Shown here: positions 1-7,642 of the stretch, in pieces
How the letters are laid out: every line of letters starts with the position of its first letter
Position numbering within the stretch: position 1 is the first letter of the stretch
Origin: a virus
Strand: one strand, 5' to 3'
Length of the DNA: 64,000 bases
IMG/VR virus record: IMGVR_UViG_3300043778_000098
Span: 1 to 64,000 of that record
The notes under the pieces: generated by a model
What the model was told of the DNA's origin: nothing
Database searches by the model: none
What the model saw: the letters and a program-made list of their open reading frames with translations, nothing else
Program-made: the position numbers and the translations under genes

Positions 1-1
1 C

Positions 2-664
2 GCCCCGCCCCCGGCGGGCGACGGGGGGGGGGGCCCCCCCGCCGCCCCCGACGACGACGGCTCGCCAGGCGGGGACGATGGCAAGGAAGACGATAGCGGC
101 TCCGGGCCGCCGCCGAAGGGCAAAGGCGGCAAGTCCAAGAAGGAGTCCCTGCGCAATATCTCCGTCCGCCGGTACCGGGGCGTCCGGGGGCAGCCCCTCA
201 CCGAGGAGCAGCTGGTCCGGCACATCGCCGTCGTCGCCTCCGGCGGCGACCCGGCCGTCATGGCCCGGCTGAGGGCGACGGCGGGGCGCCCCGCCCCGGC
301 CAGCCGCAAGGTCGCGGGCTTCTCGCCCGAGGAGCTGACCCCGCACTGCACCCTGAGCAGCGGCCACCAGGTGTCGATCGGCAGGCACGGCGAGGACTGG
401 TACGGGGTGATCAGCGCGCCGCACCCGTTCGCGCGGCACACGCACATGATGTACCTCGGCCGGGAGGACGACCCCCGCGCCGCCGCCGACCGGGAGCTGT
501 CGCGGGGGCCGGCCCGGAACTTCGTGCACTCCACCACCGACTACTCGGGCGCCGTCCCGGGCAACCCGGTGGAGGCCCCGGGCGCCGCGCCGGGCGCCTG
601 GTGGCGGAAGCCGAGCCAGGTCCGCGCCCCCGACCCCATCTTCCACAGCGCGTCGGCCGGGTGA
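2..664 (+). CDS. C-terminal part of an unknown protein (5' end outside window)
   Basis: The frame is open from the left edge of the window to a TGA at 662-664, so the gene starts upstream. The first ~40 visible residues are a Gly/Pro/Asp-rich linker, then a Lys-rich stretch, then about 170 residues of ordinary globular composition (motifs RNISVRRYRGVRG and GEDWYGVISAPHPFARH). I do not recognise the family. The next gene begins 3 nt after the stop, so it belongs to the same plus-strand operon. The low-complexity acidic linker resembles those of the large head-associated proteins further downstream, which suggests but does not prove a virion role. Confidence 0.6.
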   Translation, partial: APPPAGDGGGGPPAAPDDDGSPGGDDGKEDDSGSGPPPKGKGGKSKKESLRNISVRRYRGVRGQPLTEEQLVRHIAVVASGGDPAVMARLRATAGRPAPASRKVAGFSPEELTPHCTLSSGHQVSIGRHGEDWYGVISAPHPFARHTHMMYLGREDDPRAAADRELSRGPARNFVHSTTDYSGAVPGNPVEAPGAAPGAWWRKPSQVRAPDPIFHSASAG

Positions 665-667
665 GCG

Positions 668-1135
668 GTGGGCGCATGGGACCTGATCCGGACGGCCGCC
701 AGGGGGGACCGGCCGAGTTACGTCTACCACGGGTTCAGCGTCCGGCTGCCCCCGGAGGTGCACGCCCTCGTGCACGACGAGTCGCTGCCGGAGCACGTGC
801 GCGGCTTCCACCTCGCCCGCCACCTGCTCACACACAACCCCGTGGACTTCGGGTACCCGCACATGGGGGAGCTGCTCGGGCAGGACTGGCACCGCGACGG
901 CTGGCAGGCGGCCGAGGACGCCCGGAACGCGGACGGCCCGGGCCGCACCTCCTACGTCCTGAAGGCGCTGCACCCGGAGCCGGAGCACATCCTGTCCGAC
1001 CAGAACCGGAAGGGCCACCCGTTGCTCCTGCGCGCGGGGGCCCCGGTGCGCTTCGTCGGCCTGAACTGGGAAGACCACGCTAGCGGGGGCGACGGGGAGC
1101 TGGAGTTCCCCGAGCCGGTCACCGGGAGGGCCTGA
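668..1135 (+). CDS. unknown protein, first of a tandem small-gene family
   Basis: 155 residues from a GTG start 3 nt after the previous stop. It opens with MGAWDLIRTAARG, almost the same N-terminus as the next gene (MGAWDRIRRAASG), which suggests a duplicated leader segment. The rest (HDESLPEHVRGFHLARHLL) is not recognised. No signal peptide or membrane segment is visible. Its place at the end of an unknown operon and just before the ribosomal stalk genes gives no clear functional hint. Confidence 0.65.
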   Translation: MGAWDLIRTAARGDRPSYVYHGFSVRLPPEVHALVHDESLPEHVRGFHLARHLLTHNPVDFGYPHMGELLGQDWHRDGWQAAEDARNADGPGRTSYVLKALHPEPEHILSDQNRKGHPLLLRAGAPVRFVGLNWEDHASGGDGELEFPEPVTGRA

Positions 1136-1137
1136 CC

Positions 1138-1545
1138 GTGGGCGCCTGGGACAGGATCCGGAGGGCCGCCTCGGGCCGGATGCTGAGCGAGGAGGAGCAC
1201 CTCAGCGGGATCAGGGACGGAGTGGAGTCGCTCAAGCGCGCCGGGATGCTGCCGCCCGACGCGGACTGGCGCGGGCAGCCCGGCGCCAGGTTCGACACCG
1301 GCCACTACGTCGGCAGCGTGCTCAGCGGCGGGGACGGCCGCTGGACGACTTACATCCACCACGACTCCGACCCGTCCTTGAACCGGATCGTCCAGATCGA
1401 GCACGGAGACCTCGGCGGCGAGCACTCGCGCCTCGCGGAATCGGTGTCCCGCACTCTGCGCCGGCCCGAGGTCATGCAGTCGATGCGCGAGCAGATGCAG
1501 CACGGCGCCGCCGAGGAGCCGTCCTGGATCCGGAGGTTCGGCTGA
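1138..1545 (+). CDS. unknown protein, tandem family member 2
   Basis: 135 residues, GTG start 3 nt after the previous stop; its own TGA overlaps the next ATG by one base. The N-terminus repeats MGAWD-IR of gene 668. A central motif, DTGHYVGSVLSGGDGRW, and a C-terminal motif, EVMQSMREQM, recur in diverged form in the next two genes (METGHT; EVMERMREQM; ESGHTMDVAL). This points to local duplication. Function unknown. Confidence 0.65.
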   Translation: MGAWDRIRRAASGRMLSEEEHLSGIRDGVESLKRAGMLPPDADWRGQPGARFDTGHYVGSVLSGGDGRWTTYIHHDSDPSLNRIVQIEHGDLGGEHSRLAESVSRTLRRPEVMQSMREQMQHGAAEEPSWIRRFG

Positions 1546-1913
1546 TGGGGTACAACGACCGGCACTTCACCAGCCCGGACAGGATGCCGGGGCAGAGCCT
1601 GGAGCACTACCGGGACGACGTCGCCTTCCGGCAGCAGCTCGCCTCGGTATTCCAGCCCTTCGGGCCGCACAACGTCCGGATGGAGACCGGGCACACCCTC
1701 CTCCCCGTCACTCACGATGAGGCCGAGTCGTTCAGGGACGTGAGGGGGCCGCAGGTTATCGTCCAGCATCGCAACGACCCCGACTCGCCTATCGCCCTGC
1801 CACTCGGCCATGACCCCAGCCAGTGGATGGGCAACCTGATGAGGCACCTGAACGACCGCGAGGTCATGGAGCGGATGCGCGAGCAGATGAACGGCCGGTA
1901 CGGCGATGAGTGA
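1545..1913 (+). CDS. unknown protein, tandem family member 3
   Basis: 122 residues. ATG overlaps the previous stop (TGATG). It shares the TGH motif (RMETGHTLLPVTH) and the C-terminal EVMERMREQM helix with gene 1138. Charged and soluble, with no cysteine cluster or membrane segment. Function unknown; coupled translation with both neighbours is likely because the reading frames overlap. Confidence 0.65.
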   Translation: MGYNDRHFTSPDRMPGQSLEHYRDDVAFRQQLASVFQPFGPHNVRMETGHTLLPVTHDEAESFRDVRGPQVIVQHRNDPDSPIALPLGHDPSQWMGNLMRHLNDREVMERMREQMNGRYGDE

Positions 1914-2340
1914 GTACATTGACCAGGGGGAGATCGCACGGCGCAACGACCTGGCCAGGCACCACCTGCTGCGGTCCGGGATCCGCCTCAGGGACCTGCC
2001 GGCCGGGAGATCACCGGAGTGGGAGACCGAGTCGGGCCATACCATGGACGTCGCGCTGCACCCGCAGACCGGCGAGTGGACGATGGGCGCCACCCACTAC
2101 GGCGACCCGACCGGGAACGCGCTGCGGTCGATGCTCGGGACGCACGACGAGTCCGAGATACCGGGCAGGCTGTCGGCGGAGCTGCGGCACCGGGAGACCA
2201 CGGGCCACCTGCGCGACATGTGGCTGCGGGCGTCGGGCAACAACGACCCGACGGGGAGGGACGAAGAGGCGCAACGCGTCCCCAGGTACATGGCGGCGAA
2301 CCCGCAGACGATCTTCCTGGACCATTACCAGGGTCGCTAG
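1906..2340 (+). CDS. unknown protein, tandem family member 4
   Basis: 144 residues, overlapping the previous gene by 8 nt. It contains the family motif as ESGHTMDVALHPQTGEWTMG and a run of charged helices. It ends in a TAG 15 nt before the likely promoter hexamer of the ribosomal leader. Not recognised; kept because of the motif shared with genes 1138 and 1545. Confidence 0.65.
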   Translation: MSEYIDQGEIARRNDLARHHLLRSGIRLRDLPAGRSPEWETESGHTMDVALHPQTGEWTMGATHYGDPTGNALRSMLGTHDESEIPGRLSAELRHRETTGHLRDMWLRASGNNDPTGRDEEAQRVPRYMAANPQTIFLDHYQGR

Positions 2341-2355
2341 CGATCCGGGTAAGCT

Positions 2356-2444
2356 GGCACGGCCAGAGACCGCAGGCGCCTAAGACCTGCGCAGGTGACG
2401 CTAGCCCGCGCCATGGCGCGGGCTTTCGCTTTGAGGGGGCAGCG
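2356..2444 (+). promoter_or_regulatory. L10 leader-like ribosomal protein control RNA with attenuator
   Basis: The segment between the upstream gene and rplJ contains the L10-leader signature: CCAGAGACCGCAGG (2363-2376), a CTAAGA loop (2380-2385), then CCTGCGCAGGTG (2386-2397). CGCAGG at 2371-2376 pairs with CCTGCG at 2386-2391. It is followed by a 9-bp hairpin, AGCCCGCGC/GCGCGGGCT (2403-2424), and a T-rich tail TTTCGCTTT, the shape of an intrinsic attenuator, then a GAGGGGG ribosome-binding site at 2433-2439. In bacteria this leader binds the L10(L12)4 complex and feeds back on rplJ-rplL. A TAAGCT hexamer at 2350-2355 may be the -10. The match to the family is by eye. Confidence 0.82.
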
Positions 2445-2909
2445 GTGACGCCCGAGCAGAAGGACGGCTGGGTCGGCTGGCTGAAGGGGAAGCTCTCCGA
2501 TCGGCGGTTCATCGTCGTGGGGCACCATCCGGTGGACGTCGGCACGATGGCGGCGCTGCGCGCGTCGCTGCCGACGGGGACGGAGCTGCGGGTCGTCAAG
2601 GGGACCCTCGTCCGGCTGGCGGCCGGGCGGGCCGGGATGCCCGAGGTCCTCCCGCTGATCGCCGGGCCGACGGCCGTGGTCTTCACGGACGCCGACCTCG
2701 CCGTCGCCGCCGCCGCGATCGCCCGGAGTCCCGCCGTCACCGTGCGCGGCGCCGTCGAGGGGAAGCGGCTGCTCTCGCCGTCGCAGGTGAGCGCGATCGC
2801 GGCGATCGGCTCGCGGGAGCGGGCCCTGGCCATGGTGTCGGCGGCGCTGAGGTCGCCGGCGGCGAGGACCGCGACGGCCCTGCGGGCCAGGGGGAGGGAG
2901 ACCCGATGA
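2445..2909 (+). CDS. rplJ: ribosomal protein L10 (uL10), stalk base
   Basis: 154 residues from GTG at 2445, preceded by GAGGGGG. The sequence follows the L10 family: WLKGKLSDRRFIVVGHHPVDVGTMAALRASL, then LRVVKGTLVRLAAGRAG, then LPLIAGPTAVVFTDAD, a hydrophobic core, and C-terminal helices. In cells L10 binds 23S rRNA next to L11 and carries L7/L12 dimers on its C-terminal helix. It is slightly shorter than host L10 (about 165-180). It lies directly upstream of and overlaps rplL, in the usual rplJ-rplL order, and is preceded by an L10-type leader. It is surrounded by phage genes, so it is a phage-borne copy. Confidence 0.93.
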   Translation: MTPEQKDGWVGWLKGKLSDRRFIVVGHHPVDVGTMAALRASLPTGTELRVVKGTLVRLAAGRAGMPEVLPLIAGPTAVVFTDADLAVAAAAIARSPAVTVRGAVEGKRLLSPSQVSAIAAIGSRERALAMVSAALRSPAARTATALRARGRETR

Positions 2910-3283
2910 TGAAGCTGACCACGGCCGAGCTGATCGACGCGTTCAGGGAGATGACCATCCTGGAGCTGGGCGAGTTCACCGCCGCGTTCGAGGAGCAGTT
3001 CGGGGTGCAGGTCCAGGCATTCCCCGCGAACCAGGACGCGGCTCCTGCTGCGGACGTCCCCGAGGACGAGCAGACGGAGTTCGACGTCGTCCTCCGGGAA
3101 GTCGGCGCCCAGAAGATCCAGGTGATCAAGATAGCCCGCTCGCTGACCGGCCTCGGCCTGAAGGAGGCCAAGGACCTGGTGGAGTCGGCCCCCGTGACGC
3201 TCCTCAAGGGCGCCAGCGCAGGCGCGGCTGCCACGGCCAGGGCGGAGCTGGAGCTGGCCGGGGCGCTCGTCACCGTCAGCTAG
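2906..3283 (+). CDS. rplL: ribosomal protein L7/L12 (bL12), stalk
   Basis: 125 residues, close to the usual 120-130. The N-terminal dimerisation domain is clear (KLTTAELIDAFREMTILEL then FEEQFGVQVQAF), then an Ala/Pro/acidic hinge, then the complete C-terminal domain (EFDVVLREVGAQKIQVIKI, LTGLGLKEAKDLVESAP). That C-terminal domain recruits EF-Tu, EF-G, IF2 and release factors. The ATG at 2906 overlaps the rplJ stop (ATGA), so the two are translationally coupled. Both halves are intact, so the protein should be able to dimerise, bind L10 and recruit factors. The hinge is short and more acidic than in typical host proteins. Confidence 0.97.
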   Translation: MMKLTTAELIDAFREMTILELGEFTAAFEEQFGVQVQAFPANQDAAPAADVPEDEQTEFDVVLREVGAQKIQVIKIARSLTGLGLKEAKDLVESAPVTLLKGASAGAAATARAELELAGALVTVS

Positions 3284-3297
3284 CGCCACCGTCGCGT

Positions 3298-3325
3298 CCT
3301 CCCTCCCCCGGAAGGGTTAGGGAGG
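3298..3325 (+). promoter_or_regulatory. leader hairpin with CGGAAG core before the portal gene
   Basis: CCTCCCT (3298-3304) can pair with AGGGAGG (3319-3325), which is also the ribosome-binding site of the portal gene. The loop holds the recurrent CCCCCGGAAGGG core. The same core, often in a hairpin, recurs before most virion genes in this window. Confidence 0.5.
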
Positions 3326-3334
3326 CCGTGACAC

Positions 3335-5617
3335 ATGAGGGTTGCGTACAAGCCGGGCTCGGGGGCCGCTCGCCAGGCGTCGCTCGGCCGCCAGCTGGGG
3401 CGGACGATGGGGGTGGGCGCCGCCGCGTCGGAGCAGATGTCCGCCGACGTGCTGGAGGCGCGCAAGAACCGCCGCGTCAACGCCCGGGCCGCGTCGCTGG
3501 GGCGCCGGACGGCCGGGTACTCCACGGGCGGGGCGGGCGGGTCCGGCTTCTCCGACATCCAGTTCGCGACCGGGCGGCCACGCGACCCGCTGTTCTACTG
3601 GAGGCAGAACAACCTTCCGTATGACTTCTCGCAGAACGAGGAGCTTGCGAAAGTACGCGCGTTTTGCCGCCTGCTGTACCAGACCGACCCGATCGTCGGG
3701 TCGTGCGTCGACATCTTCAGCAAGTTCCCCGTGGTCGGCGCGCACCTGGAGTGCAAGGACAAGCGCCTGGAGGAGTTCTACGAGGACCACTTCTTCGGCG
3801 ACGAGGGCCTCAACTACGGCGAGTTCCTCGTGGACATCGGCCGCGAGTACTACACCACCGGCGAGTCGTGGCCGTTCGCCACCTTCAACGAGGACCTCGG
3901 CGTCTGGGACGACGAGGAGCTGCTCAACCCCGACGACATCAAGGTCGAGCGGTCCCCGTTCCTGAAGGAGCCCCGCTACTTCACCCGGCTGCCGTGGACG
4001 ATCCGGCAGATCCTCACCACCCGCCAGCCCGCCTGGGAATACGCCAAGCTCGTCCAGGAGTACCCCGAGCTGGCCGCCTACACCGCCGAGAACGCGTTCA
4101 TGCCGGTGTCCGGCGTGCTGCTGCGGCAGTTGCGGTTCAAGGGCGACACCTTCAACCTGCGGGGCCTTCCCCTTCTCACCAGGGCGATGCGGAGCATGCT
4201 CCAGCAGGAGATGCTCAACACCGCCCTTGACGCCATCGCCGACCGCCTCTACACCCCGCTCATCCTCTGCAAGCTGGGCGCTTCCGCCACCGACCTGGGA
4301 ACGAGCGTTCCCTGGATTCCGACGGATGATGACCTGGAGAACTTCGAGCTGGCTCTCGACGCGGCCCTGGCGGGAGATTTCCGCGCCCTGATCCACAACT
4401 TCGCGGTCGAGATGGAGCCGGTCTTCGGCCGCGAGAACATGCCGGACCTCACCCCCGACTTCGAGCGCATCGAGGACCGCATCCTCCAGGTGTTCGGCCT
4501 GTCCCGGACGTTCCTGACCGGCGCCGGGGAGGGCCAGACCTACGCCGCCGACGCCCTCAACAAGCAGCTGGTCGAGCAGCTGATGACGACCTACCAGCGG
4601 ATGCTCATGCGGCACGTCCGGCAGCGGGCCCTCATCGTCGCCGAGGCCCAGGAGCATTACGACTACGAGGAGCGGAACGGCCGCCGCTTCGTCATCATGG
4701 AGGAGGTCCTGGAGACCGACGAGGAGAGCGGCGAGAAGCGGATCACCGAGCAGCCCAAGCTCCTGGTGCCTGACCTGAAGTGCGCCGTCCTCAACTTCCG
4801 CGACGAGGACGTCACCCGCCAGTTCGTCGAGGCGCTGCGGGCGTCGGGGATGCCGATCTCCCAGCGGACCCGCAGCCGGGGCCTCGGGCTCGACCTCGAC
4901 GACGAGCGCGAGCGCAGCCAGGACGAGGCGGTCGCCGACATCGTCGCCCAGGCCAAGACCAGGCGGCAGGCGTTCGTCGAGCTGCGCAACGCCGGGCTGC
5001 CCGTCCCGGCCGACCTCATGCAGGACTTCGCGCCGCTCGCCCAGCAGGAGGGCGTGCCCCCGGCGGTCGCCGGCCAGCAGATGATGATCGACCGGATGGG
5101 GGCCTCCCCGGTCCCGCTGCCCGACCTGGCGCCGGTGCCCGCCGACCAGGAGCTGGCCGAGGAGGCCGAGGAGATGGCCGGGGGCCCGGTCAACGCCCCG
5201 CCCGAGGGCGAGGGGGACGAGATGCCGCCGCCGGGAGGGGGCATGGATCAGGTGCCGCCGGAATCCGGCGAGCAGCGCGGGGCCATGCCGAAGGCCGCCC
5301 GCCGGGGGATGCCGAAGCAGGGCGCGCTGTTCCGCCGGGCCGACCGGGTGCGCAGGACGGCGAGGCTCGCCCGGGCGGTCGACGAGGCCCGCGCCGAGGG
5401 CGAGGCCGCCGCGTCCGGCGAGGAGGGCTTCGCGGTGCAGGCCCACTTCTCCGAGTCCCAGGCGGAGGCGCTGGCCGGGCGCGGCGGGTGGGTGTCCGGC
5501 CCGGCGCTGCGCGCCTACCAGGACCCGGCGCACGTCGGCATCCGCGCCCGCCTCGGCGTCACCGAGGAGGACTCGCGCCTGGCCGACTACGAGGCGGTCT
5601 ACAGGCCGTCCAGGTAG
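3335..5617 (+). CDS. portal protein
   Basis: 760 residues from ATG at 3335 with an AGGGAGG ribosome-binding site. The middle of the protein has portal-like features: FWRQNN-type N-terminal segment, RAFCRLLYQTDPIVGSCVDIFSKFPVVGA, a clip/stem region (RIEDRILQVFGLSRTFLTGAGEGQTYAADALNKQLVEQLMTT as one continuous helix-rich block) and a long acidic/proline C-terminal tail. Portals form the dodecameric DNA gate of the capsid. Position at the start of the head module, upstream of protease and major capsid genes, fits. The call rests on the overall pattern, not on a single diagnostic motif. Confidence 0.8.
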   Translation: MRVAYKPGSGAARQASLGRQLGRTMGVGAAASEQMSADVLEARKNRRVNARAASLGRRTAGYSTGGAGGSGFSDIQFATGRPRDPLFYWRQNNLPYDFSQNEELAKVRAFCRLLYQTDPIVGSCVDIFSKFPVVGAHLECKDKRLEEFYEDHFFGDEGLNYGEFLVDIGREYYTTGESWPFATFNEDLGVWDDEELLNPDDIKVERSPFLKEPRYFTRLPWTIRQILTTRQPAWEYAKLVQEYPELAAYTAENAFMPVSGVLLRQLRFKGDTFNLRGLPLLTRAMRSMLQQEMLNTALDAIADRLYTPLILCKLGASATDLGTSVPWIPTDDDLENFELALDAALAGDFRALIHNFAVEMEPVFGRENMPDLTPDFERIEDRILQVFGLSRTFLTGAGEGQTYAADALNKQLVEQLMTTYQRMLMRHVRQRALIVAEAQEHYDYEERNGRRFVIMEEVLETDEESGEKRITEQPKLLVPDLKCAVLNFRDEDVTRQFVEALRASGMPISQRTRSRGLGLDLDDERERSQDEAVADIVAQAKTRRQAFVELRNAGLPVPADLMQDFAPLAQQEGVPPAVAGQQMMIDRMGASPVPLPDLAPVPADQELAEEAEEMAGGPVNAPPEGEGDEMPPPGGGMDQVPPESGEQRGAMPKAARRGMPKQGALFRRADRVRRTARLARAVDEARAEGEAAASGEEGFAVQAHFSESQAEALAGRGGWVSGPALRAYQDPAHVGIRARLGVTEEDSRLADYEAVYRPSR

Positions 5618-5628
5618 CGCCCACGGAA

Positions 5629-5664
5629 GGGCTGGGCGGACCAGCCCGGAAGGGAGCCCAGCCC
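5629..5664 (+). promoter_or_regulatory. leader hairpin with CCGGAAGGG core
   Basis: GGGCTGGGC (5629-5637) pairs perfectly with GCCCAGCCC (5656-5664), just before the GTG start at 5666; the CCCGGAAGGG core lies in the loop. A second, partial core (CACGGAAGGG) precedes it. Such a stem would hide the translation start region. Confidence 0.5.
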
Positions 5665-5665
5665 C

Positions 5666-6844
5666 GTGAGCAGCCCCCTGGTCTCAGCCGGGACGCCGCA
5701 GATCGAGACCTCCAACTTCACCGGCCTCATCACCCCGTCCTACGGCCAGGCGACGACGGCCGGTAACGTCGCGGTCGCCTGGCTCCAGTGCAACTCCGGC
5801 AGCGCGACCGACCCGTTCAGCCTCGACTCCGGGACCGGCTGGGAGCAGGCCGCAGTCGGCGGCGCGGCGTTCGGCTGGTCGGGCATCTGGTGCAAGCGCG
5901 GCCTGGGCGCCGGGGAGGCCCCGCCGCAATTCGCGATAGCCTCCGGCGACGCCACCGGCGGGATGCTGGCCGAGTTCGACGGCAGCATGATCTCCGGCAT
6001 ACTCGACCAGCCCGGCGACGGCGGCTCGGCGGGGGCCACCGAGACGGCGGCCTGCGCGGCCCCCGACGCCGGGCCCGGCGAGCTGATCGTCTTCGCGGCC
6101 AACTACAACGGCGGCGGCAGCGCCACCACCATCGACGTCACGATGAGCGACTCGTCAGGCGCCCCGGTGACGCCCGTCGTCTACGACAACCCCGGTGACA
6201 CGACCGGCTGGAAGTACGTCTTCGCGTGGGGGCAGGCTGGCGAGGCCGGGGCGGTCGCCGACACGGCGACGTCCGTCCTCGGCGTGTTCAGCGAGGGCGG
6301 CTGCTGCATCGCCTCGATCAGGGCGACCGACCAGGGGGCAGGGGCCTTCTCGGCCGCCGGGGCCCTGTCGGCCGCCGCGAGGGCCACCGCGAACGCCGCC
6401 GCCGCGCTGGCGGCCACGGGCTCGCTGGCAGGGCAGGCCGTCGTCGCCAGGCGGGCCCAGGGGGGCCTCGCTGCCGCGCCGGGGCTGTCGGTCTCCGCCC
6501 GCGTCGTCAAGGCGGCCCAGGCGACCCTGTCCGCCGCGCCATCGCTGGGCGTCCACGGGAGCGTCCTCGCGGCCGGACTCGCCTCCCTGGCGGCCACGGG
6601 GGCGCTCGCGGTGCGGGCCACGGCGGGGCCTGACCTGGAGGCGCTGTGGGAGGCGTACCAGGTCGCGGCGGCCGTCGCAGCCGCCAAGCGGCAGCAGTGG
6701 CGCATGATGCGCCAGGCAGGCGGCACCGACGGGACGGCCGGCTTCCTGTACGGGCAGGCGTACGAGGCCGAGCACCAGGAGGAGACGGCCTACCAGGCTT
6801 TCCTGGCCGCCCAGCGGGAGGTGCACCCCGGCGTCACGGGCTAG
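5666..6844 (+). CDS. virion surface/fibre-type protein with Ala-rich repeats
   Basis: 392 residues, GTG start. Residues ~1-220 form a beta-rich domain (SNFTGLITPSYGQATTAGN, GELIVFAANYNGGGSATT, ILGVFSEGGCCIASI) that is paralogous to the protein at 19790. Residues ~225-320 are Ala/Ser/Leu repeats of the type LSAAPSLGVHGSV, the same repeat that fills the tail protein at 34990. The last ~70 residues are helical. Repeats of this kind are common in actinophage minor tail and fibre proteins. I infer a virion surface protein; the exact part is not known. Confidence 0.6.
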   Translation: MSSPLVSAGTPQIETSNFTGLITPSYGQATTAGNVAVAWLQCNSGSATDPFSLDSGTGWEQAAVGGAAFGWSGIWCKRGLGAGEAPPQFAIASGDATGGMLAEFDGSMISGILDQPGDGGSAGATETAACAAPDAGPGELIVFAANYNGGGSATTIDVTMSDSSGAPVTPVVYDNPGDTTGWKYVFAWGQAGEAGAVADTATSVLGVFSEGGCCIASIRATDQGAGAFSAAGALSAAARATANAAAALAATGSLAGQAVVARRAQGGLAAAPGLSVSARVVKAAQATLSAAPSLGVHGSVLAAGLASLAATGALAVRATAGPDLEALWEAYQVAAAVAAAKRQQWRMMRQAGGTDGTAGFLYGQAYEAEHQEETAYQAFLAAQREVHPGVTG

Positions 6845-7277
6845 GGCGCCCCGAGTGCCGCTCTGTCATCAGGCGCTGCCATGCCTCCATGCACCCCTTC
6901 GAGTGGAACCTCCCGCTGACCGTGTGGGTGTCCGGGAAGGTCCCCTCGCACGCCCACGGGTCGTCGTCGAGTTCCTCCCCGCACTGCGGCCCGTCGCACT
7001 TGCCCCCCGCCGCCGCCACGGGAGCCGGCGGGGCGGGCATGATCGCCGGGCGCGCCGGGGCGGCCTCCAGGACGGTGCCCCGGACCGGGCGGCCCAGCTG
7101 GACCGGCCTGTGGTCGGCCCGGAACCTGGCGATGACCGCTGCGGAGGCGATGACGGCCACGGCGCTGACCGCGAAGATGGACTCGGCCGGGTACGCGGTC
7201 ACCAGGTGGTCGACCTCCACCCCCGCCCAGGCCAGCAGCAGGAGGGCGGCGATGATCGCGGCGGCGGTCAGCGGCAC
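6834..7277 (-). CDS. two-TM membrane protein with zinc-binding-like tail
   Basis: 147 residues, GTG start at 7277. Two N-terminal hydrophobic segments (AAAIIAALLLLAWAGVEV; IFAVSAVAVIASAAVIARF) are followed by a Pro/Ala linker and a Cys/His cluster (CDGPQCGEEL, WACEGTF, HSKGCMEAWQ) that looks like a small zinc-binding fold. It overlaps the convergent plus-strand gene end by 11 nt and follows gene 7280-7540 by 2 nt. No known function. Confidence 0.65.
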   Translation of the reverse strand: MPLTAAAIIAALLLLAWAGVEVDHLVTAYPAESIFAVSAVAVIASAAVIARFRADHRPVQLGRPVRGTVLEAAPARPAIMPAPPAPVAAAGGKCDGPQCGEELDDDPWACEGTFPDTHTVSGRFHSKGCMEAWQRLMTERHSGRPSP

Positions 7278-7279
7278 CG

Positions 7280-7540
7280 TCAGCCCGGCGGGAAGAGGCC
7301 GAGGACCAGGGCCGCCTCCTCGGGGGGGACGATCGCGGCGCAGACCTTCCCGTCGAGGCCGATCAGCCAGGTGACCTGGCCGGTCCTCGACGCCAGGTCG
7401 GCGGCCAGGCGCAGGTCGTAGTGCTCGCCGGGATCCAGGTGCCCCTCGTCCACTACCAGCCTCACGAACTTGTCCACGGCCAGCCTCACCGCCTCGGCCT
7501 CGCCGGCCTGCTCAGCCGGGTCGTTCCGCTCTGTCGCCAT
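7280..7540 (-). CDS. small Phd/YefM-like protein
   Basis: 86 residues from ATG at 7540 with a GGGAGG ribosome-binding site. The C-terminal half, DLASRTGQVTWLIGLDGKV then AAIVPPEEAALVL, parallels the gene at 55759 (DLASDQGQVTFLLDERGRR then AAVVPVEFAERAL). The pattern of a helix, a 'GQVT-L' strand, a charged turn and 'AA-VP-E' resembles the Phd/YefM antitoxin fold, but no toxin gene is adjacent. Function is inferred only weakly. Confidence 0.6.
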   Translation of the reverse strand: MATERNDPAEQAGEAEAVRLAVDKFVRLVVDEGHLDPGEHYDLRLAADLASRTGQVTWLIGLDGKVCAAIVPPEEAALVLGLFPPG

Positions 7541-7570
7541 CGCCCGCCTCCCTCTCTGCGTTCTCTCTCG

Positions 7571-7592
7571 ACGTTAGCAATAAATCTTGTAT
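7571..7592 (-). promoter_or_regulatory. promoter-like element for the 7540-6834 minus genes
   Basis: On the minus strand the sequence reads ACAAGATTTATTGCTAACGT, resembling the recurrent TTTCTTGNTANNNT element; the hexamer TAACGT lies at 7571-7576. It drives toward gene 7540 with a ~30-nt leader carrying a GGGAGG site. Confidence 0.4.
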
Positions 7593-7642
7593 CAAAGCAA
7601 GGCGAACCGGCCGCCCGGGAAGAAACGAGGGAGGCGGCACAC

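Noticed and set aside
3317-5533. Very long minus-strand open frame antisense to the portal gene
   Set aside because: In high-GC DNA the antisense frame of a real gene is often open. The plus frame gives a coherent portal protein with a ribosome-binding site; the minus frame is low-complexity with no start signal.
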